From: JAXHTY01 sp034189225
GTDB taxonomy: Bacteria; Desulfobacterota; Desulfobacteria; Desulfobacterales; Desulfosudaceae
Direction: 5' to 3'
NCBI GenBank assembly: GCA_034189225.1
Contig: JAXHVL010000136.1
Span: 8,727-72,726, forward strand
DNA length: 64,000 nucleotides
Both the position numbers and the translations under genes were made by a program. This document shows, piece after piece, positions 25,480 to 32,686 of the stretch. The notes under the pieces are model-generated. The model was given only the letters and a program-made list of their open reading frames with translations, was not told where the DNA came from and did not search any database. Every line of letters begins with the position of its first letter. The stretch's first letter is position 1.

Positions 25480-26718
25480 TCATTTCCTGATGTCAAAGAT
25501 GGTAATCGGGTTATCGGGCTTAAAGACATGGTACTTGGCCAGTTCCTGCTGTCGTGAAATTTGCAGTGCAATGACGTCTGACGCTTTCCGAATCCTTTTT
25601 AAAAAATGGCGAACCGTTTCAAATGCCTCAACCGTGACCGTATTTATCACCATCACGCCGTTTTCGGAAAGACGTTCATAACAGAGTTCCAGGAGATCAG
25701 CAAGTTGCTCTCCGCCGCCGCCGATAAACACCCGGTCCGGATTCGGCAATGAGGGACAAACCGCCAACGCCTCTCCTCTGACGACAGACAGATTATTGAC
25801 GTTGTGTCTTTGCATGTTAGCCCGGATATGGCCACACCGCTTCTCATTTTTTTCGATGGCATATACGGTCAGGTAAGGATTCATGTGTGCGGCTTCGATA
25901 CCCACGGCACCCGACCCTGCCCCCACATCCCAGAGTATTTCGCCATGACCGGGCCTGAGCTTGGAAAAGGTGACAGCGCGTACCTCCGGATGGGTGATCA
26001 GGCCGCCCTCATGCACATAAGCGTCATCCGGGCGCCCAAAATCCGAAGACGCAAGAAGCGGTATAACCGGATGCGGATTTTCCACCACCAGCAGGTTTGG
26101 CGTCAAGAAAGCGTCTGCTGCACAAATCTGCTGCAACATTCCACTTGCAATGGTTTCCTCCGGCATGCCCAGGCATTGACATACATAGCCCTGCCATTTC
26201 CCTGCCTGCGGAATTGTTTCCACCATCTCCCGGATAACTTCACCGGGACTTTGTCCATGGGACGTTAAAATGACGCCGGTGCGGTAATGAATCAGCCGGC
26301 GCAAATCATCGTCATGGGTGCCATGCCTGCTTAAAACAACCGTATCCTGGGGCTTTAGCCCCAGCCGGGAAAGCGCGGCCTGGACCGCGGATATGCCCGG
26401 GTGAATCACTACGGCGGCGATGCCAAAGTGGTTAATTAATGTATTGCCGATACCGAACATCAGGGGATCGCCGCTTGCCAGCACAACGATACGCATGTTT
26501 TCTTTCCTGTAATGTTCAATGTCGGTGATCAAAGAGGAGAGGTCCCCTGACAGGCAAACGGTTCTGCCCTGGAAGAAACTGACCGACGAAAGATGATTTC
26601 TGCCGCCGATCACCACATCGGCGTTATGGATAAGGCGGCGCTTTCCTTCAGATAGCGGTTCACCGGTGACATCCATCCCGACAATATCGATTTTAAAGGG
26701 TTTTGTTTCCTGCATCAT
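25480..26718 (-). CDS. cbiET: CbiET fusion: precorrin-6B C5,15-methyltransferase / C12-decarboxylase
   Basis: This 412-aa fusion has a tetrapyrrole methylase domain (CbiE, about 8-205, VVLASGDPLMFGIGNTL) and a Rossmann methyltransferase (CbiT, about 230-405) with the SAM motif ILWDVGAGSGAVGIEAA and the acidic loop YAIEKNEKR. It methylates C-5 and C-15 and decarboxylates the C-12 acetate side chain. The same fusion in cobalt-late organisms is CobL. Its start overlaps the end of cbiD by 26 bases; ATG 26718 or 26715 could be used. It belongs to the riboswitch-3 operon. Confidence 0.94.
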   Translation of the reverse strand: MMQETKPFKIDIVGMDVTGEPLSEGKRRLIHNADVVIGGRNHLSSVSFFQGRTVCLSGDLSSLITDIEHYRKENMRIVVLASGDPLMFGIGNTLINHFGIAAVVIHPGISAVQAALSRLGLKPQDTVVLSRHGTHDDDLRRLIHYRTGVILTSHGQSPGEVIREMVETIPQAGKWQGYVCQCLGMPEETIASGMLQQICAADAFLTPNLLVVENPHPVIPLLASSDFGRPDDAYVHEGGLITHPEVRAVTFSKLRPGHGEILWDVGAGSGAVGIEAAHMNPYLTVYAIEKNEKRCGHIRANMQRHNVNNLSVVRGEALAVCPSLPNPDRVFIGGGGEQLADLLELCYERLSENGVMVINTVTVEAFETVRHFLKRIRKASDVIALQISRQQELAKYHVFKPDNPITIFDIRK

Positions 26719-27826
26719 TCGCTTTTACTTCCCATTGTTTGTACAATAATTCACTAAAGTCCCACAGACAGATAGACAGGTATGCCCTGTAGCCAATGAT
26801 CTGTGCGGCGTTTTGCAGGGCCTTTTGCCCGATCGTTTCGACAAACATCGGCAATTGCGGATCACACGACTCAAAAATATGACGGGCGTTGTTGGCGGTT
26901 TCAACAAAATCGCAAAATTCTTCTGAAAGCCCGGCTTCAGCCGCAAGGCGCGACAGATAAGCAAAATCGGTCAAACCTGATTTTGCGTGGGTATAGGTCA
27001 TGTTCATCGCCCATTTGCACAATTTGCCGAAATAACCGGTGAGAACGATCTCTTCAAAGCCAAGATCAACGGCCTTTCTTAAAGCATATGCAAAAAAATC
27101 GGCAATTTGCACAAAGCAGCGTTCATTCAGTTCCCGATAAAACGCCTGGGCCAGTCGTTCACTTCTTCTGCCCGTCGAAAGCACACATCTTTTCTGGTTA
27201 TCAGTGGATGCCGACTTCAGGCAGATATCGATTGTATCCTTATAGCTTTTGGCTGAAAAGGGTTTGACAATGCCGCTGGTTCCAAGGATGGATATACCGC
27301 CGACAATGCCCAGCCTGGGATTAAGGGTTTTTTGTGCAAGCTTTTTTCCATCTTTTACGGAAATAACGACATTCACACAGAACCCTTCATCCAGGGGCAA
27401 CCGCCGTCTGATTTCCTGTTCGATCATTGCACGTGGGACCGGGTTGATGGCCGGTCCGCCAACGGCGACCGGCAAACCGGGACGCGTCACCCTGCCCACA
27501 CCGTCTCCCCCTTCAATTGCAATGCGTGTGACGCTACTTTTCACAATGGTCAATTGGGCGTTGACATAAGCGCCATTGGTGATATCCGGATCGTCACCGG
27601 CGTCCTTGATCACTGTTGCTGAAACCATTTTAGCCCCACCGGGAGCATCCGCCATTCCGGAGGAATGGACCGCCACAGACACAGTCTCTTTTGTATTCGG
27701 CAGATGCACCGATACCGTGCACAGCGACTTTTTCAAAAAAAGATCCACAGCCGCAGCAGCAGCTGCTGCTGCGCAAGTTCCAGTGGTTAAGCCATCCCTT
27801 AATTGTCGATTTTTTTTAGTGGTCAT
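26693..27826 (-). CDS. cbiD: Cobalt-precorrin-5B C1-methyltransferase
   Basis: This protein of about 377 aa shows the CbiD hallmarks: LRDGLTTGTCAAAAAAAA near the N-terminus, EGGDGVGRVTRPGL, and GISILGTSGIVKPFS in the middle, plus VLTGYFGKLCKWAMNM. CbiD methylates C-1 of cobalt-precorrin-5B and is diagnostic of the anaerobic route. ATG 27826 is preferred: the residues before it (to 27904) are basic and unlike CbiD, and that stretch is instead read in another frame as the His-rich micro-ORF, whose stop lies 8 bases inside this start. The ribosome site is weak, which fits translational coupling to the micro-ORF. Confidence 0.9.
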   Translation of the reverse strand: MTTKKNRQLRDGLTTGTCAAAAAAAAVDLFLKKSLCTVSVHLPNTKETVSVAVHSSGMADAPGGAKMVSATVIKDAGDDPDITNGAYVNAQLTIVKSSVTRIAIEGGDGVGRVTRPGLPVAVGGPAINPVPRAMIEQEIRRRLPLDEGFCVNVVISVKDGKKLAQKTLNPRLGIVGGISILGTSGIVKPFSAKSYKDTIDICLKSASTDNQKRCVLSTGRRSERLAQAFYRELNERCFVQIADFFAYALRKAVDLGFEEIVLTGYFGKLCKWAMNMTYTHAKSGLTDFAYLSRLAAEAGLSEEFCDFVETANNARHIFESCDPQLPMFVETIGQKALQNAAQIIGYRAYLSICLWDFSELLYKQWEVKANDAGNKTL

Positions 27827-27926
27827 GATGGTGACAATGGCCTTGCGTTTCTGAAAACGCTTTCTCCGCTTCATGCGACTTTTCCACAAACTCTCTCTGA
27901 CCATCAGGAACAGGAACTGCTTTCAT
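27816..27926 (-). CDS. 36-aa micro-ORF with a histidine-rich C-terminus, between cbiC and cbiD
   Basis: This frame is too short for most callers. The ATG (27924-27926) overlaps the cbiC stop as ATGA and has GGAGG eight bases upstream, placed inside the last codons of cbiC. The product starts MKAVPVPDGQREF and ends GHCHHHDH, i.e. five His and a Cys in the last seven residues, with an acidic helical middle (EKSHEAEKAFSE). Its TAA stop lies within the first codons of cbiD, so the cbiC/micro-ORF/cbiD start-stop overlaps form a coupled chain. The tail looks like a metal-binding site, plausibly cobalt, given the operon. I know of no named family. Confidence 0.6.
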   Translation of the reverse strand: MKAVPVPDGQREFVEKSHEAEKAFSETQGHCHHHDH

Positions 27927-28570
27927 TTGGTTACCTCCATCGCCATTATCGCAATCGCGTTTAGTGCTGCAACAACGAGCGTTGAGCCGCCACGGCGGCC
28001 ATCCATCAATATATAGGGAACGGCAAGACCCTTCACCATCTCCTTGGTTTCAACAACATTGACAAAGCCAACGGGCATGGCGATCAGCAGGGCCGGATAG
28101 ATATTTTCTTCCTGAAGCAAGCGGACCACCTCCCACAGCGCCATGGGCGAATTGCCGATGCAGACAATCCCCTTATCAATGGATGCCTTCAATGACCGCA
28201 TGTTGTATATTGCCCTGGGTAGCTGATGTTGGCCTGCCTGATAACACACATCTTTTTCAGCAACACGGCATACAATGCTTTCCCTTCTATATCCAGGATT
28301 AATTTTTTCAAGACGGGCCACAGAAATACCACTTTTGATCATATTGCTGTCCGATACGATGGCAGCGCCTCTTTTCAAAGCGCGGACGCCTTCCCTGACA
28401 GGCTGGTTGCAGAACTGAACCTGATCCATAATGGAAAAATCAGCAGTGGTATGAATCATGCGACGAACAACCGGCCACTCCTCTTTGTCAAACCCATGCG
28501 CCCCGGCTTCTTTGTCTATTATCGCCAGGCTTTTTTCTTCAACCTTGTCGCCGGGCATAAAATCGATCAT
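27923..28570 (-). CDS. cbiC: Cobalt-precorrin-8 methylmutase
   Basis: This 215-aa protein has the catalytic His40 in RRMIHTTADFS and the family segments DSNMIKSGI, GNSPMALWEV and AMPVGFVNVVETKE. It moves a methyl group from C-11 to C-12, forming cobyrinate. The start at 28570 follows GGAG by ten bases; a TTG at 28579 abuts the ribosome site and is rejected. It is the first gene after riboswitch 3 and is followed by the His-rich micro-ORF and cbiD in an overlapping chain. This operon lacks cbiJ, cbiA, cbiP and cbiB, which must lie elsewhere. Confidence 0.95.
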   Translation of the reverse strand: MIDFMPGDKVEEKSLAIIDKEAGAHGFDKEEWPVVRRMIHTTADFSIMDQVQFCNQPVREGVRALKRGAAIVSDSNMIKSGISVARLEKINPGYRRESIVCRVAEKDVCYQAGQHQLPRAIYNMRSLKASIDKGIVCIGNSPMALWEVVRLLQEENIYPALLIAMPVGFVNVVETKEMVKGLAVPYILMDGRRGGSTLVVAALNAIAIMAMEVTK

Positions 28571-28611
28571 AATCGGCAATCTCCTTGCTTTATTACACTC
28601 AAAAGGACTTC

Positions 28612-28645
28612 AAAAAAAATCCCGGATCGATTCAATCGATCCGGG
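28612..28645 (-). terminator. Intrinsic terminator of cobalamin riboswitch 3
   Basis: On the minus strand CCCGGATCGATT / AATCGATCCGGG is followed by ATTTTTTTT. The hairpin is identical to the terminator of riboswitch 1. Confidence 0.88.
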
Positions 28646-28705
28646 ATTCCCTGATTTATCCACAGATGATCCATGGGTACAGTACCGTTCCGGCAACCGT
28701 CCCAT

Positions 28706-29021
28706 CTGTTCAGGCAGGTCTTCTGACTTTCGGATCTGTCTACTGACCGCGCCTTCCCGGTCCTGATGGCTTCGTAAAACGCCCAATAGCTGCGTTGCGC
28801 TGCATCTCTCGTCATGTCACGTACCGCCAAGTACGCTCCATTCCTCGATATGCAGCGACGCCTTGCTCTTGAACTTTTTACTTTGCCATCAGAAGAACGC
28901 TTCGCAAAAAGTCCGTCTACCTTCTGACCAGTGGCATGCTGCGGCCTTCGTCCCCGATTACAGCGGCGGGTCCGTCCCCGAATTTCACGGGGTTCCCTGT
29001 TAGGCGCATCCTCGCGCACCC
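28706..29021 (-). ncRNA. Cobalamin riboswitch 3, with an inserted palindrome (cbiC operon leader)
   Basis: On the minus strand this has the same aptamer blocks as riboswitch 1 (CCCGCCGCTGTAATCGG, GCCACTGG, GGGAAGGCGCGGTCAGTAG, AGAAGACCTGCC) and the same 130-bp palindrome (28763-28892) in the variable arm. The block 28621-29005 aligns without gaps to 15945-16329 with four mismatches. Outside these limits the two leaders differ, including promoter sequence. It is expected to repress cbiC-cbiD-cbiET-cbiF-cbiGH when cobalamin is high. Confidence 0.92.
28763..28892. repeat. Long palindromic element, copy 2 (130 bp), inside riboswitch 3
   Basis: Identical over its full length to copy 1 at 16087-16216, including the CTGATGGC / GCCATCAG ends. 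The riboswitch landmark GGGAAGGC resumes within a few bases of one end. Confidence 0.85.
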
Positions 29022-29034
29022 GAACCAGGTTACG

Positions 29035-29063
29035 AGAATATACAATTAAACCGCTGCTGTCAA
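29035..29063 (-). promoter_or_regulatory. Promoter of riboswitch 3 / cbiC operon
   Basis: On the minus strand TTGACA (29058-29063) and TATTCT (29035-29040) have an ideal 17-base spacer and lie immediately upstream of the aptamer. Confidence 0.75.
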
Positions 29064-29073
29064 GGGTCGATAA

Positions 29074-29093
29074 TGTAAAGTTTTATATTTACA
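29074..29093. promoter_or_regulatory. Candidate LexA operator: TGTAAA-N8-TTTACA
   Basis: A perfect 6-bp inverted repeat with an 8-base spacer sits directly 5' of a TTGACA at 29094-29099 that could be the lexA -35 box. LexA commonly represses its own gene, and this is the only dyad of its kind I noticed in the divergent cbiC/lexA region. Confidence 0.5.
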
Positions 29094-29168
29094 TTGACAT
29101 TGACATTATGGCAGGTTATGGTAAGAAAAACAATACAGAAACTCCCGGAAAAACCAGACGGAGGCCTC

Positions 29169-29801
29169 ATGAGAGAAGCGCTCACACCCAGACAGCGCCA
29201 GGTACTTGACCATTTTCAAAAACAGATCGCTGAAAACGGAAAGCCGCCCAGCCTTCGGCAGGCCGCAGCCGCCCTGTCGGTGAGCCACGCGGCCGTTGCC
29301 CAGGCGCTCAAGCTTCTTGAAGACAAGGGGTATATCACCCGGCAGGGGCGCTACAGCCGCAAGGTCCATGTGCTGAATCCGGTAAACCAAACAGCGGGCA
29401 TTCACCGCTGGCGTGAAATCCCGGTTGTCGGTCATATTACCGCTGGACTGCCCATGCATGCACAGCAGCAATGGGAGGGCACCCTTGTTCTGGACAGGCA
29501 GGTCTTTCGCGGCAGCAACCTTTTCGCGTTGCGCGTTCAGGGCGATTCAATGAAAGACGCCGCCATCCTGGACGGTGACCTGGCCATCTGCGAGCCCCGG
29601 CAATATGCCGAAAACGGCGAAATTGTCGTGGCCCTGATCAACGGGGAGGAGGCAACGGTCAAACGGTTTTTTCTTCACAGCGACCACATCGAGCTGAGAC
29701 CGGAAAACCCTGACTACACGCCGCTTCAACTGGGGTTTGCAGAGGTGCTGATTCAGGGGAAAGTCATCGGTATTCACCGGGACCGGAAGGGCATTACATG
29801 A
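29169..29801 (+). CDS. lexA: LexA repressor
   Basis: This 210-aa protein has a winged helix-turn-helix domain (about 1-70, LTPRQRQVLDHFQKQIAENG) and an S24 autoproteolytic domain. The cleavage bond Ala92-Gly93 lies in HITAGLP, and the catalytic dyad is Ser127 in VQGDSMKD and Lys165 in EATVKRF. RecA-stimulated self-cleavage would induce its regulon on DNA damage. ATG 29169 is preceded by GGAGG; upstream in-frame ATGs at 29094 and 29118 give an atypical N-terminus. It overlaps the DUF72 gene by ATGA and heads a lexA-DUF72-imuB-dnaE2 cassette, related to the lexA-imuA-imuB-dnaE2 cassettes of other proteobacteria. Confidence 0.94.
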   Translation: MREALTPRQRQVLDHFQKQIAENGKPPSLRQAAAALSVSHAAVAQALKLLEDKGYITRQGRYSRKVHVLNPVNQTAGIHRWREIPVVGHITAGLPMHAQQQWEGTLVLDRQVFRGSNLFALRVQGDSMKDAAILDGDLAICEPRQYAENGEIVVALINGEEATVKRFFLHSDHIELRPENPDYTPLQLGFAEVLIQGKVIGIHRDRKGIT

Positions 29802-30613
29802 CCGTGCATCACCCCCGCATTTTAACCGGTACCTGCGGGTATTCCTATCCGGAATGGAAAGAGGCGGGCTTCTATTGCCCGGACACGCCTGCCGCGGGCA
29901 TGCTGGCGGCATATGCCGGGCAGTTTCCGGTGACCGAACTGAACTATACCTGGTACCAGATGCCCAAGGCCGCGGCAATGGAGCGGATGCGCCATAAGGT
30001 GCCCGACACCTTTCTGTTTTCCGCCAAACTGACACGGAAGCTGACCCACGAGGTGGCGCCGGGGCAATGGCGGCGGGAGGCCGCTCTGTACAGGGAAGGC
30101 GTTTCCCCGCTGGTGCAGGCGGGCCAGCTGGCAGCCGTTGTGGTGCAATTCCCGCCTTCTTTCAGGCGGACGCCGGACAACCGGCACTACCTGGCCGCCC
30201 TTCTGGACGAGATGGGGGACCTGCCCCTTGCCGTGGAATTCCGGCATGCCTCATGGGCAACCGAAAAGGTGTATGACGCCTTTGCCGGCAGAAAGGTCAC
30301 CCTGGTGACGGTGGATGTGCCGGACCTGCCGTGGCTCTATCCGTGGGTGGATATCGTGACCAATCCGGAGATGTTTTATGTCCGCTTTCATGGCAGAAAC
30401 GCCAGAGGCTGGGGCTCCGGGAACATGCAGCACCAGTTTGACTATGATTACACGGATGCCGAGCTTGCGGCCTGGGCGGACGAAAAAATCCCCCGAATGG
30501 CGGAGCAGGCCAGAGCCGGGTTTCTGTTTTTCAACAACCATGTCCGGGCCCAGGCCCCGAAAAACGCCGCCCGCTTAACCCGGATGCTGATCCGCCAGGG
30601 GCTGGTAAGGTGA
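29798..30613 (+). CDS. DUF72 family protein (YecE-like TIM barrel)
   Basis: This 271-aa protein carries the DUF72 signatures GTCGYSYPEWKEAGFYC at the N-terminus, TELNYTWYQMP, VVVQFPPSF, AVEFRHASW and the C-terminal FFNNHVRAQAPKNA. DUF72 folds as a TIM barrel; its reaction is not known to me with confidence. It is translationally coupled to lexA (ATGA) and sits where imuA is usually found in lexA/imuB/dnaE2 cassettes, so it is probably induced with the SOS response. That a DUF72 protein takes part in damage tolerance is inference from position only. Confidence 0.92.
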   Translation: MTVHHPRILTGTCGYSYPEWKEAGFYCPDTPAAGMLAAYAGQFPVTELNYTWYQMPKAAAMERMRHKVPDTFLFSAKLTRKLTHEVAPGQWRREAALYREGVSPLVQAGQLAAVVVQFPPSFRRTPDNRHYLAALLDEMGDLPLAVEFRHASWATEKVYDAFAGRKVTLVTVDVPDLPWLYPWVDIVTNPEMFYVRFHGRNARGWGSGNMQHQFDYDYTDAELAAWADEKIPRMAEQARAGFLFFNNHVRAQAPKNAARLTRMLIRQGLVR

Positions 30614-31031
30614 AAAACCGCCCCAAAGAGGTCGGCTTTGGTTACCCTTATAAGGGGATTGTTTATAGGCCTCGTACGTGACCATATAAAGTTCGAAATA
30701 CGAAGGCACATAGTGCTTGCACTCATCCTTCGTGTTCTTCGTGAACTTCGTGGTTCATTTGATTTGATGTTTATTACCACGAAGCGCACGAAGGGCACGA
30801 AGACATATGCATCGAATAGATATCCCGAAACACGCCGATATCTGCTTTGATCATTGAAACATTTGGTATTCGAATTTGTTTCGGGTTTCGAAATTCGAAT
30901 TTCATGCTTAAAACCATTACTGACCTGGCCCCGAAGGCCAGTCTTTTTCAGTTAAAGTAAGGCCAGCGAACCAAGCTTTGGTTTACCCCGAAAGGGAGTG
31001 AGGCCAAATCATAACCGGGAGCACAATCAAC
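30614..31031. repeat. 418-bp repeat-filled gap before imuB
   Basis: No gene is seen. Bases 30617-30668 are the double-hairpin element (GGTTACCC, AAGGGGATTGTTTATAG) shared with 12915 and 52861. Bases 30727-30803 are a palindrome of CACGAAGRG units (CTTCGTGGTT / ACCACGAAG). About 30849-30905 is the TTCGAATTTC-rich element shared with 32554, 41501 and 53035. Bases 30925-30948 are a CTGGCC/GGCCAG hairpin with TCTTTTT. Confidence 0.65.
30925..30948 (+). terminator. Terminator-like hairpin upstream of imuB
   Basis: CTGGCC (30925-30930) and GGCCAG (30936-30941) flank CCGAA and are followed by TCTTTTT. It could end the lexA-DUF72 transcript or attenuate imuB; related hairpins lie upstream of dnaE2 and the BtuF-like gene. 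Confidence 0.5.
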
Positions 31032-32234
31032 ATGCAGCATCACAGGGAACGATCGGTGATCCACATCAATGTGGCCAATTTCGCGGTGGCCGTGGAAAGA
31101 CGGCTGGATGCGCGGCTCAGGGACCGGCCGGTATTGATCGCCCCGGCCGGGGCCCCGCGAACGCCCGTATACGACATGAGCCAGGAAGCCTTTCAGTCGG
31201 GCATACGTAAAGGCATGCCGGTGGCAAGCGCCATCAAGCGCTGCCGGGCGTGTCAATTGGTCCCCCTTCACCCGGCCCGGTACGAACTGGCAATGAAAAC
31301 CATTATCAAATATGCCCGAAAATACACCCCGGCCATTGAACACGGAGACGGGGACGGCCACCTGTTTCTGGATGTGACCGGGACCAGCCGGCTTTTCGGG
31401 CCGCCGCCGGATGTGGCATGGCGCCTGGAAAAACAGGTCAAAAAAGATCTGGGCATGGCGCCGGTGTGGTCGGTTGCGCCCAACAAGCTGGTTGCCAAGG
31501 TGGCCACCCGCCTGGTCAAGCCAGTGGGCGAGTATATTGTCTGGCCCGGCGAAGAAGCGCCCCTGCTCGAGCCCTTACCCATGCACCTTATTCCCGGCAT
31601 TGAAAAAACCGATCTCGTGGAACTTTCCCAATATCATATTTCCCGGGTGCATCAATTAAGGGGTTGGACCATGGAACAGCTTCAGGTGCCTTTCGGGGCC
31701 AGGGCAAAATTTCTGTTCGAGGTCATTCGGGGCATCGATCCGTCCCCAATAACGCCCGGCAAAAAAAAGATGCCGGCCATTGCCATGGATCACGAATTTT
31801 CTGAAGACACAAACAATCGCCATGCAATGGAACAGGTTCTTTACGGACTCACTGAAAAGGGGGGAAAACAGCTTCGGGCCCAAAGACGGTTTGCAAAAAT
31901 CGCGGGGGTTGTGATCGACTATTCAGACGGGCGGCGGTGCGCACGGCAGATATCCATCGACCCGGCCACGGCAAATGACCCGGCCCTGTTTGCACCGGCA
32001 CGCAAAGCGCTCCGGCTCGCACTCACCCGGAGGGTCCGCGTAAAGCATATCCGGCTTGTTTTGAGAAAACTGGTTTCCCCCCCGGTTCAGCTGACGCTTT
32101 TTGACAACGACCGCCAGGAACAGCAGACCCGCCTCTGCGACGCCATGGACAGGGTCCGGCTGCGGTTCGGGGACGACGCCGTCTACCCCGGCCGCATGGC
32201 CTCCCCGCAATTGCAAGAAATATTTTACGCATGA
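31032..32234 (+). CDS. imuB: ImuB-like, catalytically degenerate Y-family DNA polymerase
   Basis: This 400-aa protein has the Y-family fold, but the metal-binding residues are gone. The first motif, normally H-x-D-M-D-x-F-F, reads HINVANFAVAVE (Asn13 in place of the first Asp). The second, normally S-x-D-E-A-Y-L-D, reads GDGHLFLDV, so the Asp-Glu pair is replaced by Gly109-His110. A clean beta-clamp motif QLTLF lies at 353-357. ImuB proteins of mutasome cassettes share both features and act as a hub linking DnaE2 to the clamp. It lies between lexA-DUF72 and dnaE2. A functional Pol IV is unlikely. Confidence 0.88.
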   Translation: MQHHRERSVIHINVANFAVAVERRLDARLRDRPVLIAPAGAPRTPVYDMSQEAFQSGIRKGMPVASAIKRCRACQLVPLHPARYELAMKTIIKYARKYTPAIEHGDGDGHLFLDVTGTSRLFGPPPDVAWRLEKQVKKDLGMAPVWSVAPNKLVAKVATRLVKPVGEYIVWPGEEAPLLEPLPMHLIPGIEKTDLVELSQYHISRVHQLRGWTMEQLQVPFGARAKFLFEVIRGIDPSPITPGKKKMPAIAMDHEFSEDTNNRHAMEQVLYGLTEKGGKQLRAQRRFAKIAGVVIDYSDGRRCARQISIDPATANDPALFAPARKALRLALTRRVRVKHIRLVLRKLVSPPVQLTLFDNDRQEQQTRLCDAMDRVRLRFGDDAVYPGRMASPQLQEIFYA

Positions 32235-32686
32235 TGCCATGCCAAAACAGCATCACCGGTTCCCACGCAGGAGAGGCTGTGTCGCAATATGCCATTCCGG
32301 CCAATGCAGCGAAGGAACTTCTGGCGGTCTAAAGACCGCCGCTACACCGGCTGTGACAATTGTCCCATATTTTGGTAAACACCACAGCCTGTGTAGCGGA
32401 AGCCTTCAGGCTTCCGCAAAAGCCGAACATAGATATCTTTTTCATACTTTTCTTTGGGCGAGCAAAGAAAAGTATGAAAGAAAAATGGGTCGTTTAGCAC
32501 AATAGGGATAAAAAAGCCAATCCTCGCATACGTTACTTTCTGCTATCTGTTTTGGTCATTGGAGCATTTGATATTCGGATTTGTTTCGAATTTCTAATTT
32601 CAAATTTCGTGCTTTGCTCCTTACCGGCATAGCCTTTTATCGTTGACCTGGCCCAGAGGACCAGGTTTTATTGACTGAATAAAATT
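32235..32686. repeat. 452-bp repeat-filled gap before dnaE2
   Basis: No gene is seen. 32325-32417 is the CGCTACACCGGCTG element shared with 12618. 32443-32476 is a perfect 14-bp-arm palindrome (CATACTTTTCTTTG, loop GGCGAG), repeated exactly at 54637-54670; together with 32477-32545 it is the inverted counterpart of 4905-4997. 32554-32640 is the TTCGAATTTC element whose closest relative is 41501-41585. 32647-32672 is a CCTGG/CCAGG hairpin with TTTTATT just before the dnaE2 start. Confidence 0.65.

Noticed and set aside
28567..29019. 150-aa frame on the minus strand upstream of cbiC
   Set aside because: It is the same riboswitch/palindrome sequence translated, nearly identical to the false extension at 15915-16352.
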